DNA of 64,000 bases from Halalkalibacter alkaliphilus (GCF_023555415.1 NZ_JAKRYL010000007.1:124001-188000), one strand, 5' to 3'. Shown: positions 48,549-57,026, counted from the stretch's first letter. The notes: generated by a model not told the origin, from the sequence alone. A program made the numbers and translations.

Positions 48549-48719
48549 GAAGCAATGAGCGGAGTCGCTACATCTTTTTAAAGCCTTAAGGGAGTGGTTT
48601 TCTCCTCTTAAGGCGCGTAGCGAACGGAGCCATTGCCACTTCTGTTCCGGATTTTTAGGATAGCCCCATTGCAATCCTTTAAAAAGGTCCGTTCTTTGAC
48701 CTTTTATACTGCCTCGAAG
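48549..48719. repeat. Dispersed stem-loop repeat copy 5, with a duplicated 38-bp flank
   Basis: GAAGCAATGAGCGGAGTCGC-TACATC, an inner hairpin (GCCTTAAG/CTTAAGGC, 48583-48614), then GCGTAGCGAACGGAGCCATT-GCC and TCTGTTCCGGA (to 48651). It is the near-identical reverse complement of 5974-6077. A 38-base piece of the flanking palindrome (48515-48552) recurs exactly at 48682-48719. Confidence 0.8.
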
Positions 48720-48721
48720 AT

Positions 48722-49930
48722 TCATGAATCATTGGTTGCTTGAAGCTTCCTAACCATCATCTCTTCATTCATTGCTCCTATATGAATGTCGGTTATGATG
48801 CCATTCTTATCAATAAATAATGAAGTTGGCATCGGTCCAATTTGATAAAGAGAAGCTATTTTACCATGTTCATCTAATAGGACAGGAAATGTTAAATGGA
48901 GATTCGATACAAATTCCTTCACATGGTCACGAGAACCCTCTGTATTCGTCCCATTTACCGCAAGAAGGACAACATCATAATTTGTGTGAAATTTCTCCAT
49001 ATCGGGCATTTCTGCTCTACAAGGAGGACACCACGTTGCCCAAAAGTTAATCATAACTCTTTGTCCTTTAAAGTCAGAAAGCGAGATCTCTTTTCCCTCA
49101 AGCGAATGCAGTACAAACTCTGGAGCTGTTTGCCCAACTGCAATCTGTAACGTTTCTTTACTTCCCTGCTTCAACATTGCTTCATCTAAAAAACCCAATG
49201 AACCCCATCCATTTATGCCGATAAGCAGGAATAGGGTGAACAAACCCTTTTTTGTATTTCTATTTATAGTCCCTTCACTTGGACGGATTTTTTTTGAACT
49301 TACTAAACCGATAAAGCATATTAGAAAATAAAACCAACTAGGAACAGCAGCATCAAACATTCTTACTTGCAAGATGAGAGATAGCATACCATTTAAGAGT
49401 CCATAAAGAATTGCTAATCGAATGACAATCAGCTGAGCACTGACACTTTTTTGCTGCTGGAAATAAAACAGGAACAATAAAATAAGGTTAACGATTGTTT
49501 GATAAAAACTAACTGGATTCCCATCTGATCTGAAAGGATAAAACGAAAAATAGATAGTTTCAAGAACGAGATAAGTAACTAAAATCGGAAGAAAAACAGT
49601 ATCTCTCCTTATATGTTCTTTCCTCGTTTTCCAAAAGACATAAATAGCAATTACTCCCCAAGCGATCAGCCATTCATTTGTTCCACTTGGCATAGCAAGT
49701 ACAGCGATAGGGTCAACAATAGCAATCATCGGATACACAAATAGGGAAGACAGCTGATAAGCAAGAAAAAAATAAACAATACTATTCCAATACACTTCCT
49801 TCGCTACTTGAGGTCGTTTTGGATCTTTTACTAATTGACTAGATAAAAGAAATCCAACTACAAACAGGAATGCTAACACTAGCCAAGCTTGCTTAATAAT
49901 AAGTGGACCAACTGTCCAAATGCCATCCAT
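48722..49930 (-). CDS. Membrane protein fused to a TlpA/ResA-type thioredoxin domain
   Basis: 402 residues. About seven hydrophobic segments occupy residues 8-245; the first (WTVGPLIIKQAWLVLAFLFV) faintly recalls the start of Lgt-type proteins. A thioredoxin-like domain follows from about 262 (IAVGQTAPEFVLHSLEGKEI), with the active site WATWCPPC (Cys301, Cys304) and the cis-proline in GPMPTSLFID. The thioredoxin part would lie outside the membrane and reduce disulfides, as in ResA or TlpA for cytochrome c maturation. The polytopic anchor is unusual, since most family members have only one helix. Monocistronic. Confidence 0.82.
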   Translation of the reverse strand: MDGIWTVGPLIIKQAWLVLAFLFVVGFLLSSQLVKDPKRPQVAKEVYWNSIVYFFLAYQLSSLFVYPMIAIVDPIAVLAMPSGTNEWLIAWGVIAIYVFWKTRKEHIRRDTVFLPILVTYLVLETIYFSFYPFRSDGNPVSFYQTIVNLILLFLFYFQQQKSVSAQLIVIRLAILYGLLNGMLSLILQVRMFDAAVPSWFYFLICFIGLVSSKKIRPSEGTINRNTKKGLFTLFLLIGINGWGSLGFLDEAMLKQGSKETLQIAVGQTAPEFVLHSLEGKEISLSDFKGQRVMINFWATWCPPCRAEMPDMEKFHTNYDVVLLAVNGTNTEGSRDHVKEFVSNLHLTFPVLLDEHGKIASLYQIGPMPTSLFIDKNGIITDIHIGAMNEEMMVRKLQATNDS

Positions 49931-50007
49931 CGAATTTCACCTACCTTCTCTAATAGGTTTAATCATTTGCTAGCACTTGTCAAGTGGCTTCCAAAGGCAT
50001 AACAAGA

Positions 50008-50030
50008 GGCCAAACCCAACCGATTTGGCC
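50008..50030 (-). terminator. Weak terminator of deoC
   Basis: GGCCAAA pairs with TTTGGCC 24 bases past the deoC stop; only a short T-rich stretch follows on the minus strand. Confidence 0.5.
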
Positions 50031-50053
50031 CCAAGTTGTAAGATGACTTATAC

Positions 50054-50728
50054 TTAATAATCAGTATTTGCTTGCTCTCCATTTACAATAGACACACCTG
50101 CACTAGCACCAATACGAGTAGCTCCTGCTTCAACCATTGCTTTTGCACCGGCAAGGTCACGAACGCCACCTGAAGCTTTTACACCAATATCTGGTCCAAC
50201 AGTTTTTCTCATTAATGCAATGTCTTCTACCGTTGCACCACCAGTTGAAAAGCCAGTTGATGTTTTCACATAATCTGTCCCAGCCTTTACCGCTAGCTCA
50301 CATGCACGTACTTTCTCTTCATCAGTTAAGAGACTTGTTTCAATGATAACTTTTGTTAATGCCCTCCCTTTTGCAGCCTCTACCACTGCACGAATATCTC
50401 TTTCAACAAGTTCATCATTTTTATCTTTTAGAGCAGCAATATTAATGACCATATCTACCTCTGTTGCTCCATTTTCAATCGCATTTGTTGTTTCAAAAGC
50501 TTTTACTTCTGGTGTCGATGCCCCGAGCGGGAACCCAATTACCGTACATACCTTTACGGGTTCTGCTTCGATTAACAATTCTGCAGCAAGTTTTACCCAT
50601 GTAGGATTGACACATACAGATGCAAACTGGTATTCTTTTGCCTCCCTACATAACGTTTCAATTTGTGCTTTCGTTGTATCTGGCTTTAATGCCGTATGAT
50701 CAATTAGATTCGCAATTGACTTGCTCAA
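50054..50728 (-). CDS. deoC: Deoxyribose-phosphate aldolase
   Basis: 224 residues; class I aldolase that splits 2-deoxyribose 5-phosphate to glyceraldehyde 3-phosphate and acetaldehyde in deoxynucleoside catabolism. The TIM-barrel landmarks are [59 protein letters not shown] and [11 protein letters not shown]-like GVKASGGVR; the Schiff-base lysine is in the [11 protein letters not shown] segment. It stands 148 bases after the SDR gene of the thiamine-type operon, without a clear terminator between, so some read-through is possible. No other deo genes are near. Confidence 0.95.
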   Translation of the reverse strand: MSKSIANLIDHTALKPDTTKAQIETLCREAKEYQFASVCVNPTWVKLAAELLIEAEPVKVCTVIGFPLGASTPEVKAFETTNAIENGATEVDMVINIAALKDKNDELVERDIRAVVEAAKGRALTKVIIETSLLTDEEKVRACELAVKAGTDYVKTSTGFSTGGATVEDIALMRKTVGPDIGVKASGGVRDLAGAKAMVEAGATRIGASAGVSIVNGEQANTDY

Positions 50729-50875
50729 TTGTTAACATCCTCTCTTTACATAAGTTATTTGTCCTTCAACAGCCTAGCATAGAAATACATGAGTGACGAG
50801 AAATTTCAACTATGTACGTATTGAATGAAAGAATAAGTCTTTTTATAGTCTCTCATTCCTCGACATTTCACTCAT

Positions 50876-51652
50876 TTATTTCATGACAAAACCTCCATCA
50901 ACGATCATACATTGGCCTGTAACAAAAGATGACCAGCCACTAGCAAAGAATAATACACTCCCTACAACATCATCTGGCTTAGCAATCCGGTGTAGAGGTG
51001 TTTGTCCTTTGATAAGCTCTTTCACTTCCTCTTTTGTCGTTCGACTTGCATCAGTAGGATAGACAAGGCCTGGCGCAACACAATTGACGGTAATTCCAAA
51101 TGAACCGAGATCGACTGCTAGGTTTTGAGAGTATGCGAGCACTGCCCCTTTAGCTGTATTATAATCATGATAAGGAACGATCGGCCTATAAACTAAATTA
51201 CTAATCATATTAATAATTCGTCCAGATTTCCTTTCCTTCATAAAAGGGATAACATGCTTACATACATTATATGTCCCTTTTAAGGCTCCATCGATTTGGC
51301 GTTGATAGTCTTCCCATTCAAGCTCCCATGCAAGTTTTCTTTTGTCTGGATCAAAGGTGTATGCATGTAATGCATTGTTGACTACAATGTCAATCGAATC
51401 AAATTCTGCTATTATGTTGTCAATCATCTCTTTCACATCAGTCTCGCTTGTCACATCTCCTTGTACAGTAAAAGCATCAATATTATACGTATCCATTAGG
51501 TGATTAGCGAGTTCCTCAGCCTGCTCTTTGCTCTTCAAGTAGTTAATAATAACCGTAGCTCCTTGTTTTGCAAAGCTTGTTGCAACAGCTGCCCCTATTC
51601 CACGACTCGATCCCGTAATAAGGACGATTTTTTGTTCTAATTGTATATCCAT
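50876..51652 (-). CDS. Short-chain dehydrogenase/reductase in the TPP-riboswitch operon
   Basis: 258 residues, FabG-like classical SDR. The cofactor motif TGSSRGIG is at residues 13-20, the catalytic set is Ser151, Tyr164 and Lys168 (YNTAK), and NNA is at 92-94 (with Leu replacing the usual Gly). The C-terminal CVAPGLVYPTD and FVTGQCMIVDGG are typical. It is the last gene of the operon, nine bases after the lipoprotein gene. In this setting it could reduce the aldehyde made by the LuxC-like enzyme to an alcohol. That substrate is inferred, not shown; FabG-type lipid reduction is the alternative. Confidence 0.85.
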   Translation of the reverse strand: MDIQLEQKIVLITGSSRGIGAAVATSFAKQGATVIINYLKSKEQAEELANHLMDTYNIDAFTVQGDVTSETDVKEMIDNIIAEFDSIDIVVNNALHAYTFDPDKRKLAWELEWEDYQRQIDGALKGTYNVCKHVIPFMKERKSGRIINMISNLVYRPIVPYHDYNTAKGAVLAYSQNLAVDLGSFGITVNCVAPGLVYPTDASRTTKEEVKELIKGQTPLHRIAKPDDVVGSVLFFASGWSSFVTGQCMIVDGGFVMK

Positions 51653-51660
51653 TCGATCAC

Positions 51661-52707
51661 CTAATTTAACTGTTCTACTAATTCATTCGTTGTAATTGTT
51701 TCGATATTTATTCTTTCGCTTAATAGACCTAACTCATAATAAGTTTCCTCTACTTTTTGTAAAATATCTACATTCAACCAACCCAATCCTTTTTCAGCAA
51801 TTTCTTCATTAGTTGATGTTTGATTACGGATGTTGATAATTTCAACATTTCTATCAACATCTTGACCATCTATAGCAGCAGTGACAGCAACTTCAGCCGC
51901 TTCTTTTGGATGCTCCATCGTATATGCTACACTGTCACGATACACCTGTAAGAAACGAATGAGAGCTTCTTTCCTTTCTTGGAACGTTTCTTCTGTAACA
52001 ACGAATACATCAGCAGGCGTATTAAGTACATCTTTTACTTCAATGACATCGACTTCTCCTAATTCATTTCGCTGTGCATCAAACAATCCTGTATCGGTTG
52101 CTGCTGTTGCTACTACTTGTTTATTCATTAATGGACCAAAATTTAGTACTCCTGTTTCAATAAGGTTCACATCTTCTTCACTCATTCCAGCTTGATGCAG
52201 CAGAACAAGCAGATTTTGATACGTTCCGCTGCTTCTACTATATATTCCAATATCTTGCCCACGTAAATCTTCCATGCTCGTTATATTGCTTTCTTTCAGT
52301 GATATTAAATTAAAGACATTTTCAGGATAGATGTTATAAATGACTCTTAATTCCTCTCCTTGTTCAAGTGCCAATAAAACTGCTTCCACATTCGCAAAAG
52401 CAATATCAGCATTGCCAGCAATGATATTACGAACTGCATCTCCTCCGCCAGCTCCAGGAATGAACTCAAAGTCGATTCCCGCATCTTTAAACCAACCTTG
52501 TTCTTCCGCTAAATAAATATTAGCTTGTTCAGTAATCGGTTGGCTCCAAGAAGCCATTCTTATTCTTTCAATTGTTTGTTCTGCAATTTCTTCTTGCAAT
52601 TCAGTCTCTTCTTCATTTCGTTCTTCTTCCGCTCCACAACCGGCAATACTTATAGTAAGCGTGGCAAAACAAAAGGCAGCACCGATTTTTTTCATAAATT
52701 GTTTCAT
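51661..52707 (-). CDS. ABC transporter substrate-binding lipoprotein (ThiY/NMT1-like)
   Basis: 348 residues. A signal peptide ends in the lipobox SIAGC (Cys24), so the mature protein is tethered outside the membrane. An acidic linker follows, then an NMT1/THI5-like binding domain: IRMASWSQPITEQANIYLAE, GWFKDAGIDFEFIPGAGGGD, IIAGNADIAFANVEAVLLAL and DLRGQDIGIYSRSSGTYQNL. Family members bind thiamine pyrimidine precursors (ThiY), nitrate, taurine or sulfonates. The TPP riboswitch ahead of the operon points to a thiamine-related ligand. The ATG overlaps the permease stop by four bases. Confidence 0.87.
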   Translation of the reverse strand: MKQFMKKIGAAFCFATLTISIAGCGAEEERNEEETELQEEIAEQTIERIRMASWSQPITEQANIYLAEEQGWFKDAGIDFEFIPGAGGGDAVRNIIAGNADIAFANVEAVLLALEQGEELRVIYNIYPENVFNLISLKESNITSMEDLRGQDIGIYSRSSGTYQNLLVLLHQAGMSEEDVNLIETGVLNFGPLMNKQVVATAATDTGLFDAQRNELGEVDVIEVKDVLNTPADVFVVTEETFQERKEALIRFLQVYRDSVAYTMEHPKEAAEVAVTAAIDGQDVDRNVEIINIRNQTSTNEEIAEKGLGWLNVDILQKVEETYYELGLLSERINIETITTNELVEQLN

Positions 52708-53477
52708 TTCATTTCTCCCCTAGAATAACTATATTTTTTAAAAAAGATAACCTCAACCCAATTGATTACTTGATATAATATAACTCCTTTGACAGTTAGT
52801 AATATAAAAACAGAGAACATTAACGTTGTATCGAGCATTCCTTGAGATGCAATTATTAATGCACCTAATCCTTTATTCGCTCCAATAAATTCACTTACGA
52901 CCGCTCCAACAACACTTAATACGACTGCGACTCGCAATCCAGAGAATATGTAAGGCATAGCGGTTGGAAGTCGAAGCTTTAGTAAAGTTTGACTTCCTGA
53001 TGCTTTCAATGATCGAAAAAGCGCCAATTTATCTCGACTAACATGAGAAAGTCCTGTCACAGTACTCTCAAATAAAGGAAAGAAACAAACAAGTGCTACA
53101 ATAACAATTTTAGGTGTATACCCAAAGCCAAACCACAATACTAAAAGAGGTGCTAAAGCTAGTTTTGGCATTGCCTGTGAAGCAATAATGTACGGCTGTA
53201 GAATTTCTTGTGTCGTCTTAGATTGCGCCACTAAAAATCCCAGTCCAATCCCAAGAATCGATCCTGCAAAAAATCCACCGAATACCTCTATAGTCGTCGC
53301 TAGAATATGTGGATAAAAATATCCACTTTGAAAATGTTGTATTAAGTTGGCACCAATAGCTGTTGGGGCTGGTAGGATGATTTTTGAAATATCTTTTACA
53401 TGTACCACCACTTCCCAAATGACAAGCATAATAAGAAATAGCAAAAGTGAATAGATTTTTGTCACTTTCATTTTCAA
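52704..53477 (-). CDS. ABC transporter permease (ThiX-like)
   Basis: 257 residues, BPD-type inner-membrane permease with six hydrophobic segments. The cytoplasmic EAA loop is visible as FRSLKASGSQTLLKLRLPTA MPYI-like, near residue 160. Similar to the SsuC/TauC/ThiX group. It overlaps the ATPase gene upstream and the lipoprotein gene downstream by four bases each, so the three importer parts are translated together. It forms the channel for whatever the lipoprotein captures. Confidence 0.88.
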   Translation of the reverse strand: MKMKVTKIYSLLLFLIMLVIWEVVVHVKDISKIILPAPTAIGANLIQHFQSGYFYPHILATTIEVFGGFFAGSILGIGLGFLVAQSKTTQEILQPYIIASQAMPKLALAPLLVLWFGFGYTPKIVIVALVCFFPLFESTVTGLSHVSRDKLALFRSLKASGSQTLLKLRLPTAMPYIFSGLRVAVVLSVVGAVVSEFIGANKGLGALIIASQGMLDTTLMFSVFILLTVKGVILYQVINWVEVIFFKKYSYSRGEMK

Positions 53478-54241
53478 TGACCACCTAACCCTTCAATCGA
53501 GTTATGCAGGCCTTTCACAATTTCAATAAATGAGGTATCAAACTTTAACTCTTTTGGTCTAGGTCTTGCAAAAGGAACTTGTAATTCTTCGACGACCTGC
53601 GCTGGCTGTCTCCCTAACAGAATTACTCGATCCGCCAGATAAACGGCCTCTGTAATATCATGTGTGATGAATACGGTAGTCGTCCTGTACTGCTTTGTCA
53701 ATTTCATCAATTCTAATTGAAGCTGTTCTTTTGTCATGGCATCTAGTGCTGAAAAAGGCTCGTCCATTAACAGAATTTTAGGCTCCATCATGAAAGCCCT
53801 TGCCAAAGTTACTCGAGACATCATTCCACCTGACAATTCATGAGGATATTTGTTTTGATGCCCACCTAAACCAACAGAAGCAAGTACTTCCAACGCCTTA
53901 TCCACATCCTGTTGATTTGGTTTTCTTTTTAATTCAATTGGCATGAGAACATTCTCTAACACATTCCGCCATTCTAAAAGAACGGGTTTTTGAAACATGT
54001 ACGTCATTTCATCAAGCGGTTCAAAAATCACCTGCCCTAACACGTTAACCTCACCTTTAGTTGGAACCAACAAGCCGCCAATCATTTGCAAAAGGGTCGT
54101 CTTCCCGCTTCCACTTTTCCCAATGATACTAACGAACTCACCCTTTTGAATTTCTAAATTAATATGGTCTAGTATAGGTGCCTGGTCACTGTTAAATTGT
54201 AGGGTAATGTCTCGACACGTAATAATTGTCATCTTTGTCAC
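53474..54241 (-). CDS. ABC transporter ATP-binding protein (ThiZ-like)
   Basis: 255 residues. Walker A GKSGSGKTT (about 41-49), Q-loop in MTYMFQKPVLLEWRNVLENV (typical of the SsuB/TauB/ThiZ group), signature LSGGMMSRVTLARAF, Walker B ILLMDEPFSALD and switch FITHDI. The signature has MMSR where QQQR or MQQR is usual, an observed small variation. It is the energy source of the importer. The start overlaps nothing upstream (five bases after the LuxC-like gene) and the stop overlaps the permease gene. Confidence 0.9.
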   Translation of the reverse strand: MTKMTIITCRDITLQFNSDQAPILDHINLEIQKGEFVSIIGKSGSGKTTLLQMIGGLLVPTKGEVNVLGQVIFEPLDEMTYMFQKPVLLEWRNVLENVLMPIELKRKPNQQDVDKALEVLASVGLGGHQNKYPHELSGGMMSRVTLARAFMMEPKILLMDEPFSALDAMTKEQLQLELMKLTKQYRTTTVFITHDITEAVYLADRVILLGRQPAQVVEELQVPFARPRPKELKFDTSFIEIVKGLHNSIEGLGGH

Positions 54242-54246
54242 TTCCC

Positions 54247-55722
54247 TTAATCTCTAAATACATCAAATAGATCCATTTGTTCTTCTAATGTAAATTCTAC
54301 ATCGCAAAATCTGACTAAATCGGCTAAATGAAACCGACCATCATGATGCCAGCCAGGTTCAGGTTGTGGCATAGAGCCTAATGCACAAATTCGATTGACA
54401 CCATATTCACCTAAAAGGTGAACAATCGAAAAGTAAGATTGAGGAGTGCATCCAACACCAACTGTTTGAACAAATCCCTTTATCTGTCTAAGATAATCCT
54501 TCACTTCATACACGTTATCGATTGGAACAACGGTGACAAATCGGTTAAGTGGAGAAAACGGAAACTGTTTATTTTCAATCCATTCACGGTAGACAACAGT
54601 CCAGTCAGTCCCATTTTCACTTTTTAGAAGAGTGAGATTAGAATTTTCAAAGCTCTCAAATTCAATCGTTGTCCGTAGTTTGGTGATTGCCTGGTGTTCT
54701 TCATCGGTTAATTTGGCACGAGGATGTGTTTCCTGAAAATTATTCATCTCATTGGCTAACATTTGGGCAAAATCTCGCGGTGAATATGCTCCTCCTCGCT
54801 CAACAAAAAAAACATGCGGAGAAAGACATCCTTGCTGATCAAACCATGAAGCATCACTAGCTGCAAGCTTTGCTGCTTGCCATGCTTTCGTTGTCTGTAA
54901 ACACTCTTTCGTTAACAGGCCAAAACTAACTTTATGACCATGCGCATGAAAACTTGTCTGTGCAGGCACTTTCTTCCTAACTGTGTCAATTGTTTCTTTT
55001 CCTCCATAAGCAATAACGGCATCCGTTGATTTGAAACTTACCTCTTCTAATGACTGATTTCCACCTTTCCACCATAGAATGGCTAGTGAATCTCCTAACT
55101 TTGGATCAATGTCTGCAATTGTTTTAGCAAACAGCACAGGAAATAACGGTTCAGAAGAAGATACTTTTCCAAGTGTTGCTGATTTCAACAAGATACCTGC
55201 AGCCAAACTCCAAAGCGGCAAGGCTGGGACATTCCCTGAAAAGATATGAGTGATGACACCAGGACCATATGCTCGATACATCCCTCCTGATTTTTTTGGT
55301 CGGAATTCATCCAATACAAGCGGATTTGGAAAATCTTCATCAATCATCCGTTGTAATTTAATTTTGCGAAATTGACGTAAATATCGGCTTAGGAATAAAC
55401 GAATCATTTCACGATCATAGCCTGTAATGACCGGTAACAGTTCCTCTGCAAGCTTTCTAAATTCATACTCAGGGTCTAGCCACCTTTCAATCGCTTGATC
55501 AAACACATCAATTAGATCATTCGTCCGAAGTGTGCTCAAATAGTCCATTTGTTGCTGTTTCAACTTGTCCATGACTGACTCGATTAGAACTGGTGTGATT
55601 TGTGGAACCGATAATTCTATTTTTTTGCCATGGTTTTCAAATGTTAACTTTTGAAAAGGAACTGAAGCAATGTCGTTCTCGCATGAGGATGGCACATGAT
55701 AACAAGTATAGTTTATCGTCAT
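54247..55722 (-). CDS. LuxC-like acyl reductase
   Basis: 491 residues. The LuxC family (aldehyde-dehydrogenase superfamily) reduces an enzyme-bound or CoA-bound acyl group to the aldehyde with NADPH. Visible landmarks: YGPGVITHIFSGNVPALPLW (152-171), TDAVIAYGGKETIDTV (233-248) and the thioester-forming cysteine in WFDQQGCLSPHVFFV (Cys299). The closing region has GVGCTPQ and LADLVRFCDVEF. There is no luxAB luciferase nearby, so bioluminescence is not its role. The stop of the LuxE-like gene overlaps its start by four bases, which indicates a two-protein reductase. Substrate probably thiamine-related (inference from the TPP riboswitch). Confidence 0.85.
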   Translation of the reverse strand: MTINYTCYHVPSSCENDIASVPFQKLTFENHGKKIELSVPQITPVLIESVMDKLKQQQMDYLSTLRTNDLIDVFDQAIERWLDPEYEFRKLAEELLPVITGYDREMIRLFLSRYLRQFRKIKLQRMIDEDFPNPLVLDEFRPKKSGGMYRAYGPGVITHIFSGNVPALPLWSLAAGILLKSATLGKVSSSEPLFPVLFAKTIADIDPKLGDSLAILWWKGGNQSLEEVSFKSTDAVIAYGGKETIDTVRKKVPAQTSFHAHGHKVSFGLLTKECLQTTKAWQAAKLAASDASWFDQQGCLSPHVFFVERGGAYSPRDFAQMLANEMNNFQETHPRAKLTDEEHQAITKLRTTIEFESFENSNLTLLKSENGTDWTVVYREWIENKQFPFSPLNRFVTVVPIDNVYEVKDYLRQIKGFVQTVGVGCTPQSYFSIVHLLGEYGVNRICALGSMPQPEPGWHHDGRFHLADLVRFCDVEFTLEEQMDLFDVFRD

Positions 55723-56837
55723 ACTAAATCCCCTCTTGATTGTTGAGACGAAGCTATAAATTGTTCAACTGCTAATGAACACCCTTTTGCTTCTGCTCCT
55801 TCTGCTCGACCTAACAAATAAAATCCATCGCCTGCACTGACACCTATATCCTCTGTTAAAATGCCCATAACTGAGTTTAAATTCGCTAAATCATAGTGAA
55901 CGATAATCCCTCTTTCTCCTACGGGTTTCTCCTCCATTCGTTCGATATCCATGACTACTGTTCTAACCCAATGGGGTGCATGCTTCGTTGGGTTGTGATA
56001 CTCAACCTCGTTATGAAGAAAGTTTCCATCATACATTTGAGAGCTTAATTCTGTCATTCCATACATATTGAGGCAATTTTCTAAAGGTAACGAAAATAGC
56101 TTGCTCATCTCTTTTTTAAACTCGTTTGGTTCCATTTCTCGTGATCGTCCTTTGGCTCCACCTGTATCCATTAAGCGACTTTTAGCAGGTAATTCAAAGT
56201 TCACATTTCTATTTCGACACTCATCTAAGAAATGAATAAAAGAAAAAGTCGCTCCGATTAATAAAGTCGGTTCTTTATTTTTTTCCGTTTTTTGTAGTTC
56301 TTCAATCAGTTTCTCTACTTGAAATTCATCTTTTGAAAAAACATATAGACTATCTTCTGTTCCAAATGTTTGTTTAGCGATATGTAAATAATGTGCCAAT
56401 GACGAATTTGGCAACACTTCTTCTTCCGGAAAAAGAACAAACATTTTTACCTTTTCAAGATCAGGGATAATTGCTGACTTAAAAAAGGTCTTCATAGATA
56501 AATCATAGATGTCTAAATCTCGGTGATAGTTTTTACCTTTTTTTTCAGGATTCGTTGTTCCGCTTGTCATAAATAACGCTTCTGTTTCCTCCAATGGATG
56601 ACTTGATAACGTTGTTAATTTAAACGCATCAATTGGGACGGGAGGGATCTCTAGAAAGTGTTTGATGTTTCTAGGTGAGACACGACGTTTTCTACAAAAT
56701 TTTCGATACGTTTGATTGTGGTTATATTGGAACTGAAAAACATTCAGAGCCATTTGATTAAATTGTTCATCGCTGTTAGTAGGTTGATTAATAAATTTTT
56801 TAAGTTCTTGTTTTAATGTTTCATATGCAGCTAACAA
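55719..56837 (-). CDS. LuxE-like acyl-protein synthetase
   Basis: 372 residues. LuxE enzymes activate a carboxylic acid with ATP to an acyl-AMP, load it on their own cysteine and pass it to LuxC. The adenylate-forming motif FMTSGTTNPEKKG (TSGTT, 91-95) and NMYGMTELSSQMYD are clear; the candidate acyl-accepting cysteine is Cys353 in AEGAEAKGCSLAVEQF, at the position expected near the C-terminus. Start is TTG at 56837, nine bases after GAGGAG. It is the first gene after the TPP riboswitch. A free carboxylate substrate is implied, as no LuxD thioesterase is present. Identity of the acid is unknown. Confidence 0.87.
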   Translation of the reverse strand: MLAAYETLKQELKKFINQPTNSDEQFNQMALNVFQFQYNHNQTYRKFCRKRRVSPRNIKHFLEIPPVPIDAFKLTTLSSHPLEETEALFMTSGTTNPEKKGKNYHRDLDIYDLSMKTFFKSAIIPDLEKVKMFVLFPEEEVLPNSSLAHYLHIAKQTFGTEDSLYVFSKDEFQVEKLIEELQKTEKNKEPTLLIGATFSFIHFLDECRNRNVNFELPAKSRLMDTGGAKGRSREMEPNEFKKEMSKLFSLPLENCLNMYGMTELSSQMYDGNFLHNEVEYHNPTKHAPHWVRTVVMDIERMEEKPVGERGIIVHYDLANLNSVMGILTEDIGVSAGDGFYLLGRAEGAEAKGCSLAVEQFIASSQQSRGDLV

Positions 56838-56865
56838 TATCTAACACTCCTCTTCAACATAAACA

Positions 56866-56890
56866 AAACCGCTTCCTACTTGAAAGCGGT
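56866..56890 (-). terminator. Riboswitch-controlled terminator
   Basis: Minus strand ACCGCTT pairs with AAGCGGT and is followed by TTTGTTT. It lies between the TPP aptamer and the LuxE-like gene, so it is probably the expression platform (termination when TPP binds). Confidence 0.8.
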
Positions 56891-56938
56891 CATCAATCTT
56901 CACTATGTTTTCTCAAAAAATAGCTGATTAAATGATGT

Positions 56939-57026
56939 CCACTTCCCTACGCTATGATTACATAGTTCAGGTTCAAAGGGTTTAAAACAACGCTTTAATC
57001 TCAGCCAGCTTAGGCTCCCCTAGTGG
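56939..57026 (-). promoter_or_regulatory. TPP riboswitch (THI element)
   Basis: Minus strand carries the conserved blocks in order: ACTAGGGGAGCC, AGCTGGCTGAGATTAAAG, ACCCTTTGAACCTGA and ATCATAGCGTAGGGAAGTGG. CTGAGA and ACCCTTTGAACCTGA are hallmark TPP-binding segments. It is placed about 100 bases upstream of the LuxE-like start and precedes a terminator, so the operon should be off when TPP is plentiful. Confidence 0.97.

Noticed and set aside
48505-48719. Insertion sequence with target duplications
   Set aside because: The 38-base direct repeats are far too long for target duplications and there is no transposase gene.
50800-50875. Terminator between the SDR gene and deoC
   Set aside because: GAATGA/TCATTC arms can pair near 50824-50859, but there is no T run on the minus strand and the stem is imperfect.
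53218-53484. 88-codon minus-strand frame inside the permease gene
   Set aside because: Out-of-frame shadow of the ThiX-like gene with no support of its own.
54247-56837. Bioluminescence (lux) operon
   Set aside because: No luxA, luxB, luxD or luxG in the window; the TPP riboswitch and importer point to thiamine metabolism.
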